Assembly: GCA_014465955.1 (NCBI GenBank)
Contig: JACTVT010000024.1
Span: 1-30,459, forward strand
Direction of reading: 5' to 3'
Origin: Eubacterium sp.
GTDB lineage: Bacteria; Bacillota; Clostridia; Oscillospirales; Acutalibacteraceae
DNA length: 30,459 bases
In this document: positions 8,539 to 16,555 of the stretch, piece after piece
Layout of the letters: each line of letters starts with the position of its first letter
Numbering within the stretch: the first letter of the stretch is position 1
The notes under the pieces: model-generated
Databases searched by the model: none
What the model was told of the DNA's origin: nothing
The model's input: only the letters and a program-made list of their open reading frames with translations
Position numbers and translations under genes: made by a program

Positions 8539-9516
8539 TTAACAGATACGGGGCAGCCCCTCACCACGAAGAACAGATATTTTTCTCTGACCGCCGAGTG
8601 TTGTATTTAAAACAACGCCACCGCCGTCTGAGATTTCGCCTATAATCTGCGCATTTGCACCGTATTCGGAGTTTTTCATAAGTTCAAGGGCTTTGTCTGC
8701 ATCTGCCTGTGAAACTACTGCAATCATCTTACCCTCATTGCCCATATGCATAATTTCAAGACCGAGGAAATCGGCAAAAGCCTTAACCTGCGGGTCAACA
8801 GGCAAATCATTTTCATTAAGATTTATTCTGACTTCAGATGCATCTGCAATTTCATTTAAAACAGTACCGAGTCCGCCTCTCGTAACATCACGCATACAGT
8901 GAATATCAATATGATTATCCATAAGTTTTTTAACAATATCAACGAGCGGTGCATTGTCGCTCTCAATTGTATTTTCAATATTCATTCTTGCAGAAAGAAT
9001 TGTAGCGTGATGATCACCGAGATTTCCTGAAAGGATAATTCTATCCCCTGCTTTACAGTTTGATGAAGAAATACTGTCATTTTCAACAAAGCCGACACCC
9101 GTTGTGTTTATATAAACGCCGCCGCTACCCTCAATAACCTTTGTATCACCTGCAACAATGATTACGCCTGCCTCTTTCGCAGTTTCTGCCATAGACTGCG
9201 CAATACGCCTTAAATCATCAGTATCTGCACCTTCTTCAATAATAAATGCAGATGTAATATATTTCGGCACAGCGCCGCGCATAAGCAAATCGTTAACAGT
9301 GCCGCAGACCGACAGTCTGCCGATATCGCCGCCTTTAAAAAAAAGCGGTGTTACAACAAATGAATCGGTAGTTACGGCAATTTTTTTATAGCCGTCTACA
9401 ACTGCACTGTCTTCCATTTTAGCAAGAACATCATTGCCGTATGAATTTTCAAAAACGGAATTAATCAAATCGGAAGTGTATTTTCCGCCGCTTCCGTGAG
9501 CCAAAGTAATTTTCAT
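8539..9516 (-). CDS. hypE: Hydrogenase maturation protein HypE
   Basis: The 325-residue protein belongs to the AIR-synthase/PurM-like superfamily. It ends in the HypE signature PRIC, whose terminal cysteine receives the carbamoyl group from HypF and is dehydrated to a thiocyanate, the source of the cyanide ligands of the NiFe site. The N-terminal AHGSGG motif and central AGDTKVIEG segment are typical for the ATP site. The gene is the last of the ech-hyp operon: it starts nine bases after the hypD stop and ends ten bases before the terminator hairpin. The ATG at 9516 has only a distant AAAGGA, so coupling to hypD is likely. Confidence 0.97.
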   Translation of the reverse strand: MKITLAHGSGGKYTSDLINSVFENSYGNDVLAKMEDSAVVDGYKKIAVTTDSFVVTPLFFKGGDIGRLSVCGTVNDLLMRGAVPKYITSAFIIEEGADTDDLRRIAQSMAETAKEAGVIIVAGDTKVIEGSGGVYINTTGVGFVENDSISSSNCKAGDRIILSGNLGDHHATILSARMNIENTIESDNAPLVDIVKKLMDNHIDIHCMRDVTRGGLGTVLNEIADASEVRINLNENDLPVDPQVKAFADFLGLEIMHMGNEGKMIAVVSQADADKALELMKNSEYGANAQIIGEISDGGGVVLNTTLGGQRKISVLRGEGLPRIC

Positions 9517-9525
9517 AACTTTATA

Positions 9526-10575
9526 TTAAAAATCCTTTCTGTCGTTGACATAATAAGAATAGCAACTGCCTTCGGTAGACACCATACAAGCACCCTGCGG
9601 ATTTTCAGGAGTGCAAATTTTACCGAATAAGGGACATTTTGTCGGTGATGTTTTGCCGATAATAACCTCTGAGCAATGACAGGCAGGATTTATTTTTGTA
9701 TCCTTAATAATATCTCTGCTGCCTGCATCAAACGAAGCATATTCAGGTTTAAGAGCCATTCCGCTGCCCTTTAAAAGACCGATACCACGCCACACAGCAT
9801 CACACGGCTTAAAATATTTTAAAACGCTTTTCCTTGCCGTTTCGTTGCCGTTTTCGCTGACTGCACGTTTATAAAGATTTCTGACTTCTCCCCTGCCGAC
9901 AAGTTTGGCAAGCGCATAAATAGATGCAATAAGTTCTTTTCCCTCAAAGCCCGAAACCACAAAAGGCAGATTATATTTTACGGCAAGGCTTTTAAATTCT
10001 TTTGCGCCTGTAATTACCGCTACATGGCCGGGTGCTAAAAAGCCGTCAATTTTACTGCCATTTTCACACAGAAATTCAATTGCTTTCGGCATTGTTTTAA
10101 GCGCCGTAAGCAATTTAATATTCGTTAAATTCCTCTTAATTGCTTCTTCAATAAGAACGGCATAAATCGGCGTGGTTGTTTCAAAACCAACGGCGGCAAA
10201 AATATACGTTGTTAATTTATCTTTTTCAGCCATATCAAGCATTTCAAGCGGCGAATACACCATTTTCACCTTACCGCCTGACGCCATTGCATCTTTAAGG
10301 CATTCCTTACTGCCCGGCACTCTGAGCATATCGCCAAAAGAAACAACAACAGTATTTTCCTGCCGTGAATAATCCACAAGAACATCAATATACTCGGCAA
10401 CGGTAACACAGACAGGACAGCCCGGACCTGAAATAAGCCTTATTTTATCTGACAGCATAGACGGAATGCCTGCTTCGCTTATTGAAGCAGTATGCGTGCC
10501 GCAAACCTCCATAAAAGTGAGCGGTCTGCCGTCGTAATTTTTAAGTTCATCAATAATTTCCGAAAGTTCAGGCAT
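9526..10575 (-). CDS. hypD: Hydrogenase maturation protein HypD
   Basis: A 349-residue iron-sulfur protein that, with HypC, forms the scaffold on which Fe(CN)2CO is built. Signatures are MEVCGTHT near the N-terminus, SGPGCPVC, and a C-terminal cysteine cluster (CHCSEVI, KCPLFGKIC, GACMVSTEGSC) that binds the 4Fe-4S cluster. I start it at the ATG at 10575, which has an AGAGGA site nine bases upstream; a TTG at 10581 lies too close to it. It overlaps the hypC stop by 8 nt, consistent with making the HypC and HypD partners together. Confidence 0.97.
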   Translation of the reverse strand: MPELSEIIDELKNYDGRPLTFMEVCGTHTASISEAGIPSMLSDKIRLISGPGCPVCVTVAEYIDVLVDYSRQENTVVVSFGDMLRVPGSKECLKDAMASGGKVKMVYSPLEMLDMAEKDKLTTYIFAAVGFETTTPIYAVLIEEAIKRNLTNIKLLTALKTMPKAIEFLCENGSKIDGFLAPGHVAVITGAKEFKSLAVKYNLPFVVSGFEGKELIASIYALAKLVGRGEVRNLYKRAVSENGNETARKSVLKYFKPCDAVWRGIGLLKGSGMALKPEYASFDAGSRDIIKDTKINPACHCSEVIIGKTSPTKCPLFGKICTPENPQGACMVSTEGSCYSYYVNDRKDF

Positions 10576-10789
10576 TTTCAATATCCTCTAACTCTTTAAA
10601 CAAATCAATCATACTTTGTGCCTCATAATCATCAAGAACCTGAATAATCAATCCTGCATGAACGAGGGCATAATCGCCGACATTAACATCTACTACGCCT
10701 GTATGCGCCTTAACACGATTGCCGCTGTAATCAATCGTTGCCGTATTGCCGTTAATTTCAATTACCCTTCCCGGTGCTGCTACACACAT
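10568..10789 (-). CDS. hypC: Hydrogenase maturation chaperone HypC
   Basis: This 73-residue protein starts with MCVAAPGRVIEI, the diagnostic MCxxxPG pattern in which Cys2 carries the iron precursor and contacts the hydrogenase large subunit. The rest is the small OB-like beta barrel (VKAHTGVVDVNVGDYALVHAG) and a helical tail. The ATG at 10789 has an AGGAG site about nine bases upstream. It sits between hypF (47-nt gap) and hypD (8-nt overlap). HypC hands the Fe(CN)2CO group to EchE, encoded upstream in the same operon. Confidence 0.97.
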   Translation of the reverse strand: MCVAAPGRVIEINGNTATIDYSGNRVKAHTGVVDVNVGDYALVHAGLIIQVLDDYEAQSMIDLFKELEDIENA

Positions 10790-10836
10790 TGCTCATTTCT
10801 CCTTTTAAAACCATTTTAGGCTTATTCGAATTTAAC

Positions 10837-12987
10837 TCACTTGCTTAACACCGCCATATAAGCCTGACCGAGGCAGATTCCTCCGTCATTAGTCGGTACT
10901 TTTTCATTTATATAAACATTATAACCATTTTTCTCAAGAAGTGAAATTGCTCTTTCGGTTAAAATTCTGTTTGCAAAAACACCGCCCGACAGCGCAATAT
11001 TTTTTATATCATACCGCTTTGCGGTATTTAAGATTTCATCAGCAATTGCGACGTGGAAGCCGAGCGCAATACTGCTGGTTTTCTCGCCGTTATCTTTGGC
11101 GGATATAATCTGATTTAAAAGCACACGCCAATCCCACTTCGGGATTTCAAATTTAATAAAATCGTTTGCTTTTCGAGCCCCTTTTTCAAGAGCAATTGCA
11201 CATTTGCCCTCAAAACCGTTATAATTTTCAATTTCAAGCAATGCGGCAACGGCATCAAATAATCTGCCCATTGACGTACTGTTAAAGCAGCCTATATTAC
11301 TGTTTAAAACAGTTTTCACCATATCGTCGTTACATTTGCCGATTTCATTAAGATAGCAGTTTAAAGCCTTGCGGGCATCTTTTGACACGGTGTTGCCACC
11401 AAAAAACTTAACAGGTTTTAAATTTTCGGCACGGCTGAATTTTTTATCTTTAAAAATAACAATTTCTCCGCCCCAGACAGTATCATCTGTACCATATCCC
11501 GTTCCGTCAAATGCAAAGCCGAGGACATCGCCTTTTAAATTATGTTCGGCAATTACAGAAGCGATATGGGCAAAATGATGCTGAACAGACAAATCGGCAT
11601 TATAAACACCTGACGAAAAATAATCGGGGTGTAAATCACTTACAAGATAATTATGGTGAAGTGAAAGCAGATTTTCCATATGACTGATATTATTCTTATA
11701 TGTCTCAAAAACCTGCTCATTTTCCAAATCACCGAAATACTGGCTAAGATATACAAAGTTTTCTTTTACAAGGCAAAAAGATGATTTTAAATCGCCGCCT
11801 GTTGCAAGAATTATTTTATCCGTTTTTTTAGAAAGAACAATCGGCAAAGGAACATAACCCCTTGCACGGCGAAGAATCTGCGCTCTGCCTGAAATTACAC
11901 GTGTAACCGAATCATCAAGCGGCGTTAAAATATCTCTGTTATGATAAAGCACACCGTCAAGATATACACTATCATTCCAAAGTTTTAAAACCGTTTCATT
12001 GTCGGTAATAATCGGTTCATTTGTAATATTAGCGCTCGTCATAACAAGCGGAAAATTCACACTGCGAATCAGCATATGCTGAACAGGATTTGACGGCAGC
12101 ATTGCACCTACATCACCGCTGTTCTGACAAACAAAGCCACCGAAATCATTTTTCTTTTTTAAAAGAACAATCGGTGCGGCACTGCTTTTCAGCAAATCCG
12201 ATTCCATATCATTAACAAAAGCATATTCTTTTATGCTTTCGGTATTTTCAAACATTACGGCAAAGGGCTTTTCTTCCCTTTTCTTTAATAATCTCAGTTT
12301 ATTTACTGCGTTTTCATCATTCGCATTACAGGCAAAATGAAAGCCGCCGATATCTTTAACTGCAATAACTCCGCCGTTTTTCAGGGCGTTTACTGCATTT
12401 TTAATAGGATTTCCTTTTTCGGTATAAAAAAGTTCAGGACCGCAATTATTACAGCAAATCGTCTGAGCATAACACCTTATATCATCGGAATTATTATATT
12501 CTTCACTGCAGTCATCACAAAGCGGAAATTTATCTAAAACTGTATTACACCTGTCATAGGCAAGTTTATTTAAAACAGAATAACGCGGACCGCAGACGGT
12601 ACAACTTATAAACGGATGATGAAATCGCCTGTTATTACTATCAAAAAGTTCTTTTACACACATATCACAAGTGGCGATGTCAGGCAAAACAAGCGGCAGC
12701 ATATCATCTTTATTACTGCTTTGTTCTATATAAAATTCATTATAAATTTCAGCATTTTCAATTACTGTTTTACTTATATTCCATATTTCTGCGCCATTCG
12801 GCAAACAGCAAGCAAGGCGCTGAAAAAAAATCTTCAACGCCTGTTCATTACCCTGGGCAATAATTTCAACCAAAGCACCTTTATTTTTAACATATCCTGT
12901 AATATTTTCTTCCTGTGCAAGGCGAAGCACAAACGGTCTGAAACCGACCCCCTGAACCAAACCCCACACAAAAATTTTATAGGTCAT
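10837..12987 (-). CDS. hypF: Carbamoyltransferase HypF
   Basis: This 716-residue multidomain protein converts carbamoyl phosphate and ATP into carbamoyl-AMP and passes the carbamoyl group to HypE. Domains in order are: acylphosphatase-like (GLVQGVGFRP at 9-18, with the catalytic Arg); a zinc-finger pair (CDMC...CTVCGP, then CDDC...CNNCGP); a YrdC-like domain (about 200-380); and a Kae1-like domain with HHFAH, FDGTGYG and LSGGVFANR motifs. Length is slightly below the usual 750. The segment normally read as RRFHAQP in the second finger is IRCYAQT here. I prefer the ATG at 12987. A TTG at 12996 lies closer to the GGGGGA site and cannot be excluded. Confidence 0.96.
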   Translation of the reverse strand: MTYKIFVWGLVQGVGFRPFVLRLAQEENITGYVKNKGALVEIIAQGNEQALKIFFQRLACCLPNGAEIWNISKTVIENAEIYNEFYIEQSSNKDDMLPLVLPDIATCDMCVKELFDSNNRRFHHPFISCTVCGPRYSVLNKLAYDRCNTVLDKFPLCDDCSEEYNNSDDIRCYAQTICCNNCGPELFYTEKGNPIKNAVNALKNGGVIAVKDIGGFHFACNANDENAVNKLRLLKKREEKPFAVMFENTESIKEYAFVNDMESDLLKSSAAPIVLLKKKNDFGGFVCQNSGDVGAMLPSNPVQHMLIRSVNFPLVMTSANITNEPIITDNETVLKLWNDSVYLDGVLYHNRDILTPLDDSVTRVISGRAQILRRARGYVPLPIVLSKKTDKIILATGGDLKSSFCLVKENFVYLSQYFGDLENEQVFETYKNNISHMENLLSLHHNYLVSDLHPDYFSSGVYNADLSVQHHFAHIASVIAEHNLKGDVLGFAFDGTGYGTDDTVWGGEIVIFKDKKFSRAENLKPVKFFGGNTVSKDARKALNCYLNEIGKCNDDMVKTVLNSNIGCFNSTSMGRLFDAVAALLEIENYNGFEGKCAIALEKGARKANDFIKFEIPKWDWRVLLNQIISAKDNGEKTSSIALGFHVAIADEILNTAKRYDIKNIALSGGVFANRILTERAISLLEKNGYNVYINEKVPTNDGGICLGQAYMAVLSK

Positions 12988-13008
12988 TCGGTACAAATAT
13001 CCCCCATA

Positions 13009-13791
13009 TTACTCTTTTGTAAATGTTACTGTTCCCTCACCCTTGCCTGTAAAAGAAAGGCTCTTTTTAGGGCATTTTTCTGTGCAAAGCCCGCACTGAA
13101 CACAGTTATCAAGATTAACAGACCATGTTTTGGTTTCTTTTCTGTCTACAGTGATAGCCTCATTCGGGCACTGCTTCTGACAGATACCGCAAAGAACACA
13201 ACTTGAAATATCGTTTGTAAGTGAGCCTTTTTCGGTATGTACTTCTTCCTGCTCAGTTATGGAAAGCACTTTTTTCGGGCATTTCTCAACACAGAGACCG
13301 CATTTAACGCACTTTTCATCATTGACTTTCCATACTTTTTCTGCTCTGTCAACCTCAAGTGCATCATTTGGACACTGCCTTTTGCAGATACCGCAGAAAA
13401 TACAATCGTCCATTGAATTGACAAGTTTCTTTTCAGCCTTTGTTTCTTCAATCGGTTTCTGAAATGTATCAACTGTTTTTTTGTAATCCGGCTCGGTATA
13501 ACCGGGCTGGATATCAAGACAATGCTTAGGGCAGCCGTTAACACAGTTTGCACACTGAACACAGCCCATTCTGTCAATAGACCAGGTTTTATTCACCCTA
13601 TCTACAGTAATTGCAGATGACGGGCATTTTTTCTGACAGATACCGCAGAGAATACAGTCATCAAAATTATTTACAATATGTCCCCTGCTCCTTTCGGGAA
13701 ATTCAATCGGAGCGGCGGGATAATTCTTTGTTGCAGGCTTAGAAAAAAGATTTTTCAAAGCAATAGGAGCAAAATCCATTAATTTAGACAT
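13009..13791 (-). CDS. echF: EchF-position polyferredoxin with six 4Fe-4S motifs
   Basis: A 260-residue iron-sulfur protein in the position of EchF, the electron-entry subunit of Ech hydrogenase. It has six intact CxxCxxCxxxCP motifs with first cysteines at 46, 77, 130, 161, 198 and 230. They form three repeats of about 70-85 residues, each a two-cluster ferredoxin with the linker 'AITVDR..K.WS(V/I)'. The repeats are separated by lysine- and glutamate-rich linkers (about 97-122 and 178-192). Ordinary EchF has one such repeat and about half this length, so this subunit is expanded threefold. The start at 13791 lies 12 bases after the echE stop. It would transfer electrons from soluble ferredoxin to EchC. 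Confidence 0.88.
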   Translation of the reverse strand: MSKLMDFAPIALKNLFSKPATKNYPAAPIEFPERSRGHIVNNFDDCILCGICQKKCPSSAITVDRVNKTWSIDRMGCVQCANCVNGCPKHCLDIQPGYTEPDYKKTVDTFQKPIEETKAEKKLVNSMDDCIFCGICKRQCPNDALEVDRAEKVWKVNDEKCVKCGLCVEKCPKKVLSITEQEEVHTEKGSLTNDISSCVLCGICQKQCPNEAITVDRKETKTWSVNLDNCVQCGLCTEKCPKKSLSFTGKGEGTVTFTKE

Positions 13792-13803
13792 ATGATTACC
13801 CCC

Positions 13804-14880
13804 TTATCTTTCAGTACAACTGATGCACGGGTCAATGGTGAGTACCTGAAGAGGTACATCTGCCAAATCGGAACCCGGCAGAATATTAAGAAGTGAAGTT
13901 AAATTTGTAAATGTGGGGGTACGTATTCTTGCACGGTTAAGAAACGGAGTACCGTCACCCTTAACATAATAAATCGCTTCACCACGTGGTTGTTCAAGGC
14001 GTACAAAAGCCTCGCCGTTCGGATTACCTGCAATTTTTATTGCAATTTCGCCGTCAGGAATTTTTGCCACAGCCTGTTCAATAATATGAATTGACTGGAA
14101 AATTTCGTTAATACGAACCTGACATCTTGCATAGCCATCGCAGTCATTGCTTGTAATAATCTCAAAATCGAGGTCATTATATGCGGCATAGCCAAGTTTT
14201 CTTGTGTCAAGTTCAATACCCGATGCACGCATCATAGGACCGACAGCACCGAATTTAACGGCGTCTTCTTTAGTCAGAATACCAACACCTTTAAGTCTTG
14301 ACTGAACGGAATAGTCTTTCATAAAGACATCGGTAACTTTTTTAAGTTCTTTTTCCATACCTTTCAGTTCTTTAACAAAGGCATTCAGCATATCGGAGTC
14401 CATATCTTTAAGAACGCCGCCGATTTTATTAACGGAGAAAATTACACGGCCGCCCGTGCTTTCTTCAAACATATCAAGAACTCTTTCACGCATTCTCCAG
14501 CACTGCATAAAGAGAGCGTCAAAGCCAAATGCATCGGCAAGCAGACCGAGCCATAAAAGATGACTGTGAATACGGCTCATCTCACTCCAGATAGTACGAA
14601 GATATTTTGCTCTGTCGGGAATTTCCTTATCGAAAACTCTTTCAACTGCTTCACAGTAGCCCATACCGTGCATAAAGGAGCAGATACCGCAGATTCTTTC
14701 AAACACATAAACGTAATCGTTAAAATTTCTTTTTGAAGCAAGGCTTTCAAGACCGCGGTGAACAAAACCGATTGACGGAATTGCCTCTACAACCTTCTCA
14801 TCTTCAAGAACCAAATCAAGGTGAATCGGCTCGGGAAGTACAGGATGCTGAGGTCCGAAAGGAACAATAGTTTTAGCCAT
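13804..14880 (-). CDS. echE: Ech-type [NiFe] hydrogenase large (catalytic) subunit
   Basis: The 358-residue protein is related to NuoD of complex I but keeps both nickel-ligand pairs: RICGICSFMH (Cys64, Cys67) and DPCISCTER at the very end (Cys352, Cys355). This shows a functional [NiFe] site, placing it with group 4 Ech-type hydrogenases that reduce protons to H2 with ferredoxin electrons. Length matches typical EchE. Only three residues follow the last cysteine, so there is no C-terminal peptide for a maturation protease to remove, and no such protease gene is present. The ATG at 14880 overlaps the echD stop as TAATG. It is the client of HypC/HypD in the same operon. Confidence 0.95.
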   Translation of the reverse strand: MAKTIVPFGPQHPVLPEPIHLDLVLEDEKVVEAIPSIGFVHRGLESLASKRNFNDYVYVFERICGICSFMHGMGYCEAVERVFDKEIPDRAKYLRTIWSEMSRIHSHLLWLGLLADAFGFDALFMQCWRMRERVLDMFEESTGGRVIFSVNKIGGVLKDMDSDMLNAFVKELKGMEKELKKVTDVFMKDYSVQSRLKGVGILTKEDAVKFGAVGPMMRASGIELDTRKLGYAAYNDLDFEIITSNDCDGYARCQVRINEIFQSIHIIEQAVAKIPDGEIAIKIAGNPNGEAFVRLEQPRGEAIYYVKGDGTPFLNRARIRTPTFTNLTSLLNILPGSDLADVPLQVLTIDPCISCTER

Positions 14881-15239
14881 TATTCATTACCCTCCTTTTT
14901 CTTCATTGGGGTTTCGGCCGAAATATCATAAAGTTTTCTGTTATAGTCAAGCGATATGCACTGAATATCAACACCGAAAAGTTCTTTGATTTCATTTTCA
15001 TACAGAACAGCGGCAGGAAAAATATCCGTAATACTGCTCATTGTTTCACCGTTATTAAGAACAATTCTATAATTTATAAAATGATTTTCAGGCGTTGCAA
15101 CAGAGTACGTAAGTTCGGTAACACCGACAAGACTTACTGCGTGAATCTGAACAAGGCGGCAGCCTTCGTCACGGTGATGACGCATAATGTTATCAAGGTC
15201 GGATTTATCAATTTTAATAAGTTCATATTCCTCTCTCAT
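14880..15239 (-). CDS. echD: Ech hydrogenase subunit D (NuoC-like)
   Basis: A 119-residue soluble protein related to the 30-kDa NuoC subunit of complex I. The pattern HAVSLVGVTELTYSV...FPAAVLYENEIKELFGVDI matches the NuoC core ('ypsa...ErEi.DlfGi'). In Ech hydrogenases this small subunit bridges the catalytic pair EchC/EchE. It has no cofactor-binding cysteine cluster. The ATG at 15239 overlaps the echC stop and its own stop overlaps the echE start, both as TAATG, giving tight translational coupling. Identity comes from both the core motif and the conserved echABCDEF order. Confidence 0.92.
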   Translation of the reverse strand: MREEYELIKIDKSDLDNIMRHHRDEGCRLVQIHAVSLVGVTELTYSVATPENHFINYRIVLNNGETMSSITDIFPAAVLYENEIKELFGVDIQCISLDYNRKLYDISAETPMKKKEGNE

Positions 15240-15682
15240 TATTCTGCCTCCTTTTCAGCAAGTCTTTTTTCATTCTTTTCTTCAAGCACTTTAACTGCTT
15301 TCACAACACCGTCAATAATGGATTCGGGTCTTGCTGCACAGCCGGGTACATAAACATCAACAGGAATAACGGTATCAACACCGCCTTTGATATTATAAGC
15401 GTCTTTAAACACGCCACCGTTGCAGGCACAGATACCTACTGCAACTACAACTTTCGGATTTGACATCTGATCATAAATCTGCTTAACAACCTCAGCGCAC
15501 TTATTATTTACACCGCCTGTTATAAGCAGGATATCGGCGTGCTTAGGGTTGCCTGTATTTATAACTCCGAGTCTTTCTACATCGTAAACAGGAGTTAAGC
15601 AAGCAAGAACTTCTATATCACAGCCATTACAGGACGCAGCATCATAGTGCATAATCCAAGGCGATCTTCCGAGTTTAGACAT
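15239..15682 (-). CDS. echC: Ech-type [NiFe] hydrogenase small subunit (NuoB-like)
   Basis: A 147-residue protein carrying the proximal 4Fe-4S cluster that passes electrons to the NiFe site. Four ligands are visible: Cys18 and Cys21 in SCNGC, Cys85 in GICACNGG, and Cys115 in VPGCAARPE, which is the NuoB/EchC pattern. It lacks the longer C-terminal region with the medial and distal clusters of uptake hydrogenases, as expected for group 4. The tail after residue 130 is lysine- and glutamate-rich. It starts 12 bases after the echB stop and has an AAGGAG-like site (GGAGG) upstream of the ATG at 15682. Confidence 0.95.
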   Translation of the reverse strand: MSKLGRSPWIMHYDAASCNGCDIEVLACLTPVYDVERLGVINTGNPKHADILLITGGVNNKCAEVVKQIYDQMSNPKVVVAVGICACNGGVFKDAYNIKGGVDTVIPVDVYVPGCAARPESIIDGVVKAVKVLEEKNEKRLAEKEAE

Positions 15683-15694
15683 TGTAACTCCTCC

Positions 15695-16555
15695 TTAATT
15701 AAAGAAATGTAATACAAGAAGATTAACTGCACCGATTACAGCAGTAACAATCCATGTATTTTTAAGCATTTTCTGCCATTTCATACGTGCATTTGAATTA
15801 TCAATAAGAATTAATACAAAATAACAAAGTGATGCAAGCAGAAAACTGATTGGTATACTAATCTTATTATCTGTAATAAAGAACATCATAAGCATACCAA
15901 ATAAGAAAATATTTTCATACCATGCGGCAAGTTCATCAATAGCAAAAATTTTACCTGAAAATTCAGTTGTAACACCTTTAACCATTTCCTGATGTGCATG
16001 GTGGCTTGTAGCAAGGTCAAACGGATGCTTACGAAGTTTGATTACAAGAATAAACATAAATCCTGCAAACACACCGGGAAGTTTAACAATAAGCGGAACG
16101 GAACCCGGGTGGAAACTGAATGAACCTGTAGCAAGGTAAACACCTACTGCCGTAATAAGCGTCATAGGCTCATATGCCATCATCTGAATAAGTTCTCTCT
16201 GTGCACCCATATTGGAATAAGGTGAGTTTGTTGAGGTTGCGGCAATTACAAGGAAGATATTTGCCGTAGTAAGCACAAAGAATACCATAAGCAAATCAAG
16301 GCCTGCAAAAAACAATGCACCAGATGCTATTACAAAAAACAGATAACTTACAAGGAAACAAACCTGAATATTTTTAACGCTGACTGTTTCTTTGGAAAAC
16401 AATTTGATGATATCATAAAAAGGCTGAAGAAGAGGAGGACCCTGCCTGCCCTGCATACGGGCACTTATAATTCTGTCCATACCCGACATTAAACCGCCGA
16501 GAAGCGGCGCCAAAAGGATATAACAAACAGTGTGAGCAATATTTGCAGCAGACAT
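15695..16555 (-). CDS. echB: Ech hydrogenase membrane subunit B (NuoH-like)
   Basis: The 286-residue protein has about eight membrane helices and the NuoH/EchB signatures SARMQGRQGPPLLQPFYDIIKLFSK (near residues 32-55, written here from a conserved loop), ANIFLVIAATSTNSP, and a cytoplasmic FDLATSHHAHQEMVKG loop. It anchors the catalytic module and forms part of the ion path linking H2 formation to proton or sodium translocation. The start ATG at 16555 overlaps the echA stop in a TAATG junction. Length agrees with Ech rather than with complex I NuoH, which is longer. Confidence 0.94.
   Translation of the reverse strand: MSAANIAHTVCYILLAPLLGGLMSGMDRIISARMQGRQGPPLLQPFYDIIKLFSKETVSVKNIQVCFLVSYLFFVIASGALFFAGLDLLMVFFVLTTANIFLVIAATSTNSPYSNMGAQRELIQMMAYEPMTLITAVGVYLATGSFSFHPGSVPLIVKLPGVFAGFMFILVIKLRKHPFDLATSHHAHQEMVKGVTTEFSGKIFAIDELAAWYENIFLFGMLMMFFITDNKISIPISFLLASLCYFVLILIDNSNARMKWQKMLKNTWIVTAVIGAVNLLVLHFFN

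Noticed and set aside
8552..8567. GGGGC-A-GCCCC inverted repeat near the end of hypE
   Set aside because: It is explained by the codons for the conserved GEGLPRIC tail of HypE and has too small a loop to form a hairpin.
12616..13206. Open frame of 196 codons on the plus strand
   Set aside because: It lies antisense across the 3' end of the echF-like gene and the 5' half of hypF, both with intact diagnostic motifs. The translation is low in complexity and fits no family.
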